Source of the DNA: Chamaea fasciata
Taxonomy: Eukaryota; Chordata; Aves; Passeriformes; Sylviidae
Reading direction: 5' to 3'
NCBI GenBank assembly: GCA_029207755.1
Contig: JARCOQ010000012.1
Location: 1,436,001-1,500,000, forward strand
DNA: 64,000 bases
Positions 53,785 to 64,000 of this stretch are shown here, piece by piece. Under the pieces are notes generated by a model. The model did no database searches. It was given only the letters and a program-made list of their open reading frames with translations, and was not told the origin of the DNA. A program made the translations under genes and the position numbers. Each line of letters starts with the position of its first letter. The first letter of the stretch is position 1.

Positions 53785-54056
53785 GAACAGACTGAGGTTC
53801 ACAGTGGCAGGAAAAGGGTAATGCTCAAACTGGAACTGGGGAGGATCTGCCTGGAATCAGGGAAAAATAAATTTGCTAAGAAGGTAATTAAGCTTTGGAC
53901 CTCCACAGTTGTGCACTCTCCAGTTTTTCAAGACCCACATGGACAAAGCAGTGAGAAATTTGATCTGAATTCTGGACCGACCCTGCCTTGAGCAACAGAT
54001 TGGACTGTAGGCCCAGCAAGGTCCCTTCCAACCTGAGCGATGCCACAGATCCGTGA
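53785..54056 (+). mobile_element. CR1 LINE, older 3'-end copy
   Basis: The recognisable CR1 order is GAACAGACTGAGGTTCACAG, GTGGCAGGAAAAGGGTAATG, a CAGGGAAAAATAAATTT segment, TTCAAGACCCACATGGACAA, GACCCTGCCTTGAGCAACAG, ATTGGACTGTAGGCCCAGC and AAGGTCCCTTCCAACCTGAG. It ends near the eroded terminal motif GATGCCACAGATCCGTGAG. Divergence and small indels indicate an older insertion than the copy at 50938. Confidence 0.88.
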
Positions 54057-55600
54057 GAGCATTGCTGAGGCGCTCTGCTATAGCTTTGTAAATTGCTGTT
54101 AAGTATTTGAGAATAGTGGTTTTTTTTGTTTGTTTGGTTGGTTTTTTTCCTCCAGTTTAGGACTTGCCTAATTTGGTTTATTGAAGAGACTTGTCCCTCA
54201 GGTTCTTTCCTTCATTATTTGCCTTCTTTTACAATTTCACCTTCCCCTCCCTGCCTCTGTTTCTTACACCTTTGCCCTCAAGTTTGGGTACAAAAGTATT
54301 TAAAGGAATGAGTTGCCAGATTTTGCTAACCCTGACAAAGCATTCTCGTTGCATTTTTGAAATGAGCTGTTTTGGCTGCAACTTTGAGAAAATACTAATA
54401 ATCTGGAGGCAAGCACTCAGGAGAGAAAATTTTATCCTGATGCACTGTAATTCCTTAAAGGGCAAATGAAAACTGGGTTGTAATTAGAAGTCTGAAGAGC
54501 CTCATTTCTGATAAAGCTGATTGGGGGCTTCAGCTAAGATCTAAATCAATAAGAGATTCCTAGTAAAATGAAGAGGAAAATGTTTTTTAATCATAGGTGC
54601 TAAAGAGATTCTCTGCTAAACTTTCTCTGGAAAAAAGGTTCGTACCAGGTGTTTGTATATTTCTCTTGCTCATGGATATGAGGGTGTCTGCCTGGAGATG
54701 CATGAGGGGAAGTTCACTCCCCTGAAAATATAACACTCAATTAAGGAAGCAAACTCTGTGTTTGAAATAAATATTTAGATATGGATAGAAATATTTAAAA
54801 TGAGCGCTTAAGTTAGCTGTGGGGGCTTTATGTAATACTGTCATAGATTTTGGTTTAATCTACTAATTTGAAATACACTTTTATAAGAATTTTTAAGAAG
54901 AATGTTGACATGGCACATTTATTTATATTATACTTGTACGCAATTAATTTTTTTTTTTTACTGCTACATAATTTACTTAGCAATTTTTAAAATGCCAAGC
55001 CAAGTGCAAAGGCATTGAAAATATTTTTTAAATTTGTGTTTTTATAAGCAATTTTGGTTTTTCCAGAATAATGTTTCTCAGGATACCGGTATTATGTGCA
55101 ATACAAGATGAATTAACTGAGTTAGGCCCACGCGTTATTGATTACTATCCATCCTTACAACTATTTATAGATATACTTTTTTCATGTTTCAAATGCATTT
55201 ACATTTTCTCAGGGGTGTAACATCATTGATATTTTCAGGAGTATTACTGCACCACTCATCTTCAGTAAAACATTGCTTATTAATAAATAGTTCAAAATCA
55301 CTAAGTGAGGAAGAAAAACTCATTTTCTTCTCTAACTGGGATTTGGTTGTTGAATCTTACTTTGACATTTTGTCCCTTGGTAAAGGAATCTGAGCCTGTT
55401 GCTAAAGTTTTCATTAGTTTTATAAGGAGAGGATTGTTTAGACAGAGACTGAAAAACTGAATTGGAGAGCTCGGGAGTCACTGAAAATGTCTTCAGTGAA
55501 TAAACATGTAAAATTCTGTGTGTCACCAGGAGGGCTGATGCTAGGGGGTCCCAGGAGATGGGGTGTCAGGAAAAAAATGGTTGTAGAGCTCACTGCCAGT
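54057..55600. other. Unique AT-rich non-coding DNA
   Basis: No gene, RNA or repeat family is recognised apart from T-rich runs (about 54120-54130 and 54950-54960). Short frames here are under 100 codons and overlap on opposite strands. Confidence 0.55.
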
Positions 55601-55855
55601 GGTATGGGCAAAACAGCAGTGATGAAAAAGGCATCCAAAGCAGCAGGCGCTGGCGGCGGCTCTTCCCCTCACGCGGCCTCCTCCGTGTTCCTGCCGGTGC
55701 TTCCCCCCGGGCCTGGCCGGGCCTTATTGCCACCAATGGATCCCGCCTGGGTATCCAGGCCAAGGGGTGTCCCTGCTGGAGCAAAACAGGGAATTCAGCA
55801 GTGTCCAAGCTGCTGGGAAGCAGCTCTGTTCAGGGTGGCAGACAGGCAGGCGTCC
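55600..55855. other. GC-rich, CpG-containing segment
   Basis: The segment is clearly more GC-rich than its surroundings and contains GGCGCTGGCGGCGGCTC, CACGCGGCC and CCCCCCGGGCCTGGCCGGGC. It immediately precedes the CR1 copy, and frames are open on both strands because stop codons are rare in GC-rich DNA. It could be an inserted transposon fragment, an internal part of a longer CR1, or a small CpG island. I cannot assign it. Confidence 0.45.
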
Positions 55856-56327
55856 CTGGGCAGCAGTGTGTCCGGGGGGACAAGGCCGGGGGACCCTGGG
55901 ATGCACTTGGGAAGGCACTGATGGCAGGTCAGGGAGGGCATCCTGCCCCTCTGCTCAGCCCCGTGTCCAGCTCTGGCTGAGGGAGCTGGGCCTCTTTAGC
56001 CTGGAGGAGACTCGGAGGAGATCTTTTCTGTGTCCATCAGGGGATGGACCAGGCTCTGCTCTGTGGGGCCAGGAACGCGGCAAGAGGTCATGGGCAGAAA
56101 CTAGAACACGGGATATCTCTTCCACCTCAATATCAGGACAAGCTCCACTTCCAGGGTGACTGGAGCAGACTGCCCAGATTCCTTGTGCGGTCTGCCTCAC
56201 TGGAGATGTGCAAACCCCACCTGGACACAGCCCTGTGCCATGTGCTCTGGGCTGGCCCTGTTTGAGCAGGAAGGTCGGACCAAGTGACCCTCTCTGGTCC
56301 CTTCTAACCTGAGCCATTCTGGGATCG
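55855..56327 (+). mobile_element. CR1 LINE, about 470-bp 3' portion
   Basis: Relic reverse-transcriptase-end sequence appears as GGCAGCAGTGTGTCCGGGGG, GGTCAGGGAGGGCATCCTGC and CCCTCTGCTCAGCCC, followed by GTGTCCAGCTCTGG, a GAGGGAGCTGGGCCTCTTTA-GCCTGGAGGAGAC segment and the 3' region (CAAACCCCACCTGGACACAG, CTGTTTGAGCAGGAAGGTCG, GGTCCCTTCTAACCTGAGCC, ATTCTGGGATC). Several internal deletions break the frame, so no functional ORF2 remains. The 160-codon minus frame at 55955-56437 is antisense to this element. Confidence 0.92.
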
Positions 56328-59300
56328 GGAGAGGATACACGGCCAAAAGCCAATTTAATTGTGTGGTTTGGTCTTTGTGCCTTTTGAACACAAAATGTGC
56401 TGCTTCCTTCTCTTTTCTCCCTAGATCTCAGAGGCATTTCTTCATAGCAGCTCTGTGTTTAGGCAGCTACCTCATCATTATTCATCTAAGTCATCAAAAT
56501 TGTAAAAAGGACTAAAAACCCTGATGTGTTATAAATAAAATATGGGAAGGAGGACAGTAATAGAATAAGAGTTCATATATTGGAGGGAATACCCACCCAA
56601 AAGCTCTCCCACAGCAGTTGCTATGTTTTCTTATTGTTTAAATATTTCAATCAAAGAATGAAATGCAAAATGATCAATAGTTGGAGCTGAAATCCTATAG
56701 ATGTCGTGTGACATTATATGTACTAAATCTTCATTCAAAATTTACACAGTTTGTATTTCCTCCACTGTAATTGCCTCTGTACTGTGGCTTTCAATAGCTG
56801 TAAATTAACTCTGTCATAATTGCTCTCTTCTTTTTCTTGAATATTTCTATCCTTGCTGCAAATTGTATTTCTGTTACTTCCAGTATTGATATTGTGACGT
56901 GTCCACTAAGACAGCACAGCATCTGGAGACAAGTATATATCTTCTTGGAATAATTTTCTTTCACCCTTCCCATTTTATTTGTACCGTTGTTTTCTCTTGC
57001 CTCTGAGCCCAGTTTGGTTTAATTTTTGCTTATTTTGTGCAGGATTCCAGACTCTGCTTTGAGATTGGCACTGTATAAATTAATAAGTAAATTCATTATA
57101 TGCTTCCTTTTAATGGATTGCTCGGCATATCTGTTTTTCAGAGGTTTTGAATCTTCATAATCTGTATAAGATATCTTTGGGTATATAGGATTAGGAACAG
57201 TATCATATTTTTAACATGTACAGGGTTTCCCATTGAAAAGTCATTGTTTACTAACTGTTAGAGTGGCATACTGGATACTGAAGTATGTCTCAATAGCTGG
57301 AATGTAGACTAATGGTTCTATTTAAGACACTAAGGGTGTCTTAGCTATGGCAAATGCTTGTTTTTGATGCTGAAAATTTGTTTGTGCTCAGAAGGTTTTT
57401 AGGACTATTGCGTATGTAAATACAGATATTACATCCTGTTTGAAATACTGACATTCCTTTAGTATTGTTAAGAGCTTTCAAAGGCAGAACTGTAACAAAA
57501 CAATGTCCAACGTCTTGGTTATGGCCGGTTGCATTGCTTTGGCATAACCAAAATCACTTTAATGGAAAACCAGGGACACTTTCCATTAAAAAATTCCAGT
57601 TTGAATGATTATTTTATGTCAAGGTATCCAGGAGACAGTTAAAGAAGTAGCCAGCAAACATTGTGGCACCAAATTAAGTCAAAAATAACTCAGAAAGGAG
57701 AAGGGACTGCAGCTGAGGCAGACAGCACTTAGAGAGTAACGACAAAGTTTGTTCTGCAGGAGAGCGGGGAGATTCAAGATACACAGAGATGTGAAAGTAT
57801 CATGTGCAATGTTGAGGTCAAAGATGATATTTGTGAGGAAAGGAGGAAAAGCTTGCTCTGATAAACTGTATAATCTCAGGGATTTCCCTCGTCATGCTAA
57901 AGTCAGCTTCATAAATTGGTCTCCTCACAGAGCACCACATTCTTCCCGTGCTCTGCACTGAATGAATAGGTTCTGTGCATGACTCACGGGTTGCAGTTTT
58001 TATTGCAATACTTAAAGTGAAGGTGGGAAGAAAGGGGAGGCACAGGTGATGTACTGATTAATGCATAAAAATGAGCAGGTGGCACTCGTTAGTCACTGAG
58101 GTGGGGATGTCACAGCTGTCTTTTGTAGGTGCTCAAAACACAAAGATGTGCCACCATCCCATGATCTTCCAACTCCATATTTTGTAAGGAGCCTAATTAG
58201 ACAGGTGATGAACATCCACTGAATGCAGTGTGGGAGGCAGAGAAATACTCATGAATCCAGTGGGGATTAAGGTCTGACCAGAACATTATCAGCACTGAGA
58301 AGAGGGAGTGCTTCCAGGCATGCCCTAGAGTAAACCCTCAGGTATGTAAGGAGCCCTCCATGAAAGAGCCATTGATGTCTGTGACGTTGGCAGCCATGGT
58401 CCATAAACTGTGGGATTAGGTGCTAATTGAGCTGGGATTCTGAAGGATTTGAGTTCTGTATTAGTGCTTGTCTCCTATCTAAGACTTCTAATGGCTTATG
58501 GGTTTAACCATAAGCCTTTAAGCAACTTCTTGCTACTCTGGAGAACTCTTTCCAGATGTGTAGTTAGATCCTGGGTAAGAAAACACAGATATTTCAGTAA
58601 AATCTCTGCATCTGGATCCTCGTTAATACATTCATCAAATCAGTTCTCTAATATCTGTGGTTTCTGAGACCAAAGTCTTCTAGAGTTGTTGACCTCTGCA
58701 GGAAGAAATGGTTTATTTGTCCATGTATGGCCCATATATGACCTATGCAGATCCAACAGATATGTGCACATCATCTCTTTCATGCTCCCAATTGTGTTTA
58801 CTCTCCAAAAGGCTGGAAGTCCTGGATATCTCTCATTTATACTTGGATAATGTTATTGCCTCTAATATGGCAAGCCCAAGACAAGGGAGAATAGTACCTG
58901 GGTTCTTCCAGGGTCTGTTATAGAGAAGGCAATGAACTGTGAGCTGCATTCACTTCATCTGGTCCTAGTATGAGGTGCTTTGTTGTGCAAAGCCCTCCAG
59001 CACAACTGTCTCATGGTTAGAGGGAATGATGTAGAGGAAGCAGGGCCACATTTTTGCTGATACTGTTTCATGATATAAATAAAATTTTTAAAATGGCACC
59101 TTTTTTTGGTGCTTTATAATTATGATGTCCTTATATTGAATGGATAGCATTTTGATACAGGACTTTATAGATAAAATAAAAACAAAAAAAATGTGTGGAA
59201 AATTAGTTCCTAGTTACAAAATATAAGTTGTTCAGAAATGGAGAAAAAGAGGGGGGGAAGAACCATGTGTCCAGATACACCAAGATATATTGGTGCTGCG

Positions 59301-60958
59301 CACCTTAAATACAGCCACAGAAACAAAGTCTAAAATGTCTTTATTTTTGCAAGGGAATACATGGAAGCATTTCTTTAGAAAGCTGTTTGAAATTTAAGCA
59401 TTTGGTATCACCGCTACTGGAAATAACCCAGTCCACGGCCACAGGGATAGTCAGGACTCAGGAACATGGTGATGAACTGGAAGAAAAGGGGCAAGAATGG
59501 GAGCAGAATTAAAATGGTGCAGGCAGGCAATACTTTGAGTGGCAATGTTTCCTATTTCTTTCCTAAGCACATCCACACTTAGTTTCTGAGAAAGCAGGAA
59601 GGACACATAGGCAAATTGCCAACCAGATGGTGCAATCGAATACGAAGAATGCTTTCAGAAGGGCAGTATAACACAGAATTTAAAAATGCTATCATTTGCT
59701 TTCCTGATACAATATAAGACGAAATTCACATGGAAAGAGTAAATGTTAACTATATACTCGCGCCTTATAGTTATCTTTGTGACTCAGCTTCAGAAAAAGT
59801 CCACCTTTGAGCTCTCCTGTGGTATCCCGTCCGCCAAAGTAATTTAATGTGTTCCAATTACGTGTTTCTTTGCAGATTTTTCAAAACTGCTTTACTATTC
59901 CCTAAATATGTTTCTGAGAATATACAAAATTTGATTGTGAGAGAAGGGTGAAGTCCATTTTCAGGACTTCTGTGGTTGCTGTTCTTATACAACATGAAGA
60001 AAAGAAAATAGCATTTGCTATGTTAGCTTCTATATAATCACTAGATAAAGATAATATCAGTGTGGAATTAGTGGCAGACCAAGGAATTCTAGTATTTTTC
60101 ATGTTATATAATTTCCAATTTATTACTGAATCTATGTGGTGCGTATTGTTTGCATTTCATCTTTGGAATAGTTTTCTATTCTTTCTTACTTACAATGTAT
60201 TTTTATTTCACTTACAGTGTATTTTCTTTTTATCATAATTTTGCTTTTTTCAAAAGCAGCCTGAGTGTCTATTGCATAGATTATGCGTCTATAGAAATAC
60301 AGATTCCCACCCTGTTCTTCTAATTTGCTTTTAAATTTCAGAAGATACATATAGAAATTCATAAAGATTCGTAGCAAGAATATTTTATAATTTTTAATGT
60401 AATTTTTCTTATTAGTAGCACAGTTTTGATTATGTAATTGGATGTAACGATTTTATGTCAATACAGAATCAGAACTTGACAAATCTAGTCGTAATTGAAG
60501 AGAGGAAGCCATATCCTGGCAAAAATGTAGGAACCAGCCATCTGTCCTGATGTCAGCCTTTTTGTTATGTATTATATGTCTATATCTTGATGTTCTATAA
60601 ATATATATATATGGCATATCCATCCTCTACCTTAATTCTTGTGAATGGCTTCCAAATGAGAATCAGCTACAGCATATGAGCATTACCTTCAAGAATCTAA
60701 ACAAGAGCTACCGCCTCTTTTCTCAGCCCAGTCCTAGCTGGTCTTTACGCAGTCTTGTTGAAAAGTGCTTGTGGACTACAAATAAATCTGGAAATAAAAG
60801 GAAGTTTGTAATCCATTGAATAAAATTTTTATTGATTGATTCCTAAAAAATTAAGTGTTGGAGAACTTTTTTGTGTTTTCATTATCTGGATTATAGAGAA
60901 CCATGTTGCCATGTTTTTTTCTTAGACTTACTGATTTCTAAATCTATTTATTTATATT

Positions 60959-60998
<40 letters not shown>

Positions 60999-62034
60999 CT
61001 TCTTTTTCAGTGCTTGAAAATCCAGTCTGAATTGTGAGAAACCAAATATGATGTTCATTCTTTCCTTCTTGGAAATCCCTTTTGGCTATAAAGATTTTAC
61101 AGGTGGCTTTTGACATTGATGGGCATAGAACAAGCTCTGTTGTATTCATATTGCATTCCCTGTAGCACACGTGTAATCTTATATTTTTCCCCAGGTGGGA
61201 TGAAGAAGATTTGAAATTTTACCTGTAATGGTAAAATCTTATCTGAGCTGGACAGAGACAATGCTGCAGTTCAGCTGGTAGAACTGCACTGCTGATTGAA
61301 TCAGTGTTGGGGCTTTTTGTGAAATTCATATAGCTTCTGGTGGTTTTGCCTGCTGGTGAGAGAAGCTAATCTCCATTTCATTTTTCTGGATTCTAAACAC
61401 TTTGGTCACTGTTCCCAATCAGTTTCAGGGTTCCTCTAATCTTTTGCTTTAAGTTAAACCAGCTATTGCTTGAGATTTTGTGTATTTGTCTGGACAGGGC
61501 AGAAACTCATTTTTGCTTACATCAAGGTCCCCAAAGGTTTTGTCGTTGTCCATAGTGAGCAGTTTTAGCCCCAGTTTCTCTAGGTAACGGCAAACTTCAC
61601 TCTTGCCAAGCTTTTCTGTGAGGGTCTGGTGTTATTTCCTACAGAAAATTCCAACAGAACTAGTTGACAACTTATCTTGGATAAACAGAAGAGCTTGGTG
61701 TCATGGTCTATGTGAAAATAACGTCCTGAAAACTTAGCTGGACAGCTGGAAATCACAAAGAGCAAGCAATGTTTTTTAAAAGAACCAGAGGTAACACGGT
61801 GTTGACATGATCAGTGTTAGTAGTTGCTGTGGGGACAACTGGGCACAATGTTAAATAACAGAAGTTGAGTAATTCCCAACTCCATTGACTTCAGGTCAGA
61901 AAACACCACACAGAAGCCAAGTTAGGAATTATTATGACAGAAATAGAAGACAAATTGGAAAACATGACTGTGTAGAGCTCCGGCTTATTCTGCTTCTTCA
62001 GTGCTATGAGTAATTCTCATGCTCCCATTTCAGA
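56328..62034. other. Unique AT-rich non-coding DNA
   Basis: No supported gene. Frames are short and mutually overlapping. Simple sequence includes a TA run near 60598-60612 and the 36-nt poly-T at 60963-60998. No transposon is recognised. Confidence 0.55.
60963..60998 (+). repeat. Poly-T tract (T36)
   Basis: Thirty-six consecutive T residues are followed by CTTCTTTTTCAG, ending at 61010. This is the longest homopolymer in the window. The lysine-rich minus-strand frame here is produced by the run. No TTTATT is seen just 3' of it, so a minus-strand retrocopy tail is not supported. Confidence 0.95.
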
Positions 62035-62425
62035 GTGAATATGTGAAGAGTGATAAAGGTGATCAGGCTTCTGGAGCAGCTTCAGTGTGATGAAGGAAAT
62101 TTGACAACCTTCAGCCTGATGGAGAATTTGAAAAGAGATCTACAGGAGTAGGAATGACATGAGAAAGGTAAGTGGAAGATGACTGTATCTTCTTCACACG
62201 TAGGAGTTGAGCATCAAGTGAAACTAATAGGGCAGTTCAAAACAAAGGAATGGTCTTTTTCATACTCACATCTTAAGTAATGGAATTCCAGAGGTTGTTA
62301 AGGGTGCTGAAAGTTGACATGGATTCAAAACTGAAACAAACAAGTTGAATCCATTCAAAACTATTAAATAAAAACATACCAACTCTTAAGAAAATACCTG
62401 AGCCATAAATGTGTGTAAGATGGGG
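62035..62425 (+). mobile_element. Ancient CR1-family LINE copy
   Basis: The copy is diverged, but the order is right. GTGATCAGGCTTCTGGAGCA and TTCAGCCTGATGGAGAATTT correspond to the 'ctggagcacctctcc...ttcagcctggagaagagaag' region. Downstream, TAATGGAATTCCAGAGGTTG, GGTGCTGAAAGTTGACATGG, ATTCAAAACTGAAACAAACA and CTATTAAATAAAAACATACC match the old CR1 pattern in which 'ggattcaaaaa.gattggacaa.ttcatgga' precedes 'ctattaaa'. All frames are broken. Confidence 0.75.
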
Positions 62426-64000
62426 TAGTTTAGTAGTGTTTATGTACTTTTCCTTTTATTTTTTTTTCCTTTGAGTTTGCTGTCGCTACTATGATACATA
62501 AAATTAGGTGTGTGCTGGTTCAATACCTCTCAGAGCATATCTGTTTAACTTGTTATTTCAGGTTCACAGTCATAAGAAATAAATGATTGTTTAAGAAAGG
62601 CAACAGAAGAAACTCCAGCTTTGCCTTTCCTTTTTCTGGTGGGCAGTACTTTGCCTTCAGAGTCAATCCTAAGTGCACAAACATGGTGTTAATGGATGGC
62701 TTTGCTGGAGCTGTCACCACGCAGTCGGATAAGGCATGACACTGGGATTTTGACCATTTGTGGTCATTAAAGTTACCGTGTACTTATTATAGGATAGTGG
62801 AAATTAGCCCTAGTGCTCTGGTCTAATTCCAGTTTATGTGTCTCCTGCAGTTTGACTTGGATAGGTTCCTTTTTCACCCTTCAGTGTGTGCTGCTGGTTT
62901 ATTGAAGAACTGCACTGGAAAGGCTCCATGTGCATAAAAATTCAACGCAGATTATTTCTTGTCTAACACAACAAACGCAGTAAACTACTGCAACCATTCT
63001 TTAACATAACAGGAATGCAAAGGATATCTGAACAGTTGTATGTTCTGTAAAACACTGGCTATAATTTGCACTAAAGGAGGGTCAACAATCTCAGGGAATT
63101 AATTGTGTTGAAACCAGAAGAGCTGCATGTCTGTACATCTGCGAAGAGTCTGGTGTATTATGAATGGCTAGATGTGCATGATGAGGTAGTGTTCTGAATT
63201 TTGCACTGGAATTTTGCTGATACACGCTCCTTGGAATATGCTATGAAGAAATTTCTTTAACATAGAAGAAAACATGACATGAGCTGGGATTGCACTCTTA
63301 TTAGGTTTTTTCCCCTCTTTTTGCATCAAAAGGCTTTGTATGCATCATCAATGTCAGGCAAGGGAGAGAATCATCTGTCTTTGGGGGAGTGATTGTCCAC
63401 ATTCTCAGTGAAAGGTCAATGAGTAGTGGGTATTAATTAATCCAGCTGGGCACACAGCATCTCAGGTTTAACAATGTCCAAGCTTTTTATAATGATGATA
63501 GATTTTAGGGACCTGCCTTATAGTAATGGCATCCCATCTGTTTGGGGTTAGAGCTTTCAGCATATTAAGGGTTTTTTTAGATACTTCTTTGTAAAGTGTG
63601 TCTGGTTTGTGGGATAGTCCCAAACATTGATTATTTCAAAGAAAGAAAAACCACTGAAAATTTAAGGCCAAAGTCATGAGTAAGAATCCTTTTGAAAGTT
63701 TTCTCAGAAAACACAGCAAACATTTTCTTTTGAAAGCAAAGTCTCCATTGGAGATTATAAATTTTTTATTAAGATTCTTCTGAATTTTTTGTTTAATCTC
63801 ATATTATGAAACATATTGTTATTTGATAGGACGCAGCTGAATGACTAATTTCTCATAGTGCCCAAGTGCCTTTTTTCCCTGATGGCCATAGTACAGGATT
63901 GAAGATCCAGGTCTCTGGTCGTCTGAAGAGTCGTCTTCTTGACAGAACACACCAAAACATGATACGCTTTGTGTCATTGTGGAGGCCTGCTGCAGTTTTC
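62426..64000. other. Unique non-coding DNA at the window end
   Basis: No coding frame, RNA gene or repeat family is recognised. The sequence is AT-rich and non-repetitive to the end of the window. Confidence 0.55.

Noticed and set aside
55487..55921. Overlapping 144- and 140-codon plus-strand frames
   Set aside because: They span the GC-rich segment and run into CR1; low stop density reflects GC content rather than coding.
55955..56437. 160-codon minus-strand open frame, the longest in the window
   Set aside because: It is antisense to a CR1 LINE copy and extends past it; no domain or family signature is present.
60952..61170. Minus-strand frame ending in poly-lysine, as in a retrocopy with a poly-A tail
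   Set aside because: There is no polyadenylation signal at the expected distance, no recognisable parent gene, and the lysines come from the T36 run.

Overview
The window looks like nuclear DNA from a bird, or possibly another sauropsid. The main evidence is several truncated, 3'-anchored copies of CR1, the dominant avian LINE. They lie at about 8850-9030 (minus), 50938-51165 (plus), 53785-54056 (plus), 55855-56327 (plus) and 62035-62425 (plus, old), with a weaker remnant near 4358-4420 (minus). AT-rich composition, frequent stops in all frames, mononucleotide runs and the lack of dense genes rule out a bacterial or phage sequence. I identified these families by reading; no database search was possible.

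I find no gene I can name. The longest open frames (about 140-160 codons) are sporadic, overlap on both strands, have no recognisable domain, and in one case lie antisense to a CR1 copy. No rRNA, tRNA, CRISPR or bacterial-type operon is visible. The simplest reading is a gene desert or the interior of one or more very large introns.

Layout: 1-4.35 kb is unique non-coding DNA with a conserved-element-like block at 661-940. From 4.4 to 8.8 kb is AT-rich unique DNA with another such block at 5875-6030. From 9 to 50.9 kb is a long, repeat-poor tract containing several more such blocks, a 20-bp perfect palindrome centred on TAATTA (27189-27208), a possible LTR tail (about 35180-35450, minus) and a curious small open frame with a leader-like N-terminus (44794-44994). 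From 50.9 to 56.3 kb is a CR1-rich interval with a GC-rich island (55600-55855). From 56.3 to 64 kb is unique DNA with a 36-nt poly-T run and one ancient CR1.

The most testable ideas are: three candidate plus-strand exons (8521-8600, 34037-34088, 34573-34692) whose reading phases are compatible; several enhancer-like blocks in a repeat-poor stretch, the pattern usually seen around developmental genes; and the orphan J-segment-like peptide at 44848-44886. All three are inference and could be chance. I see no convincing undescribed system.
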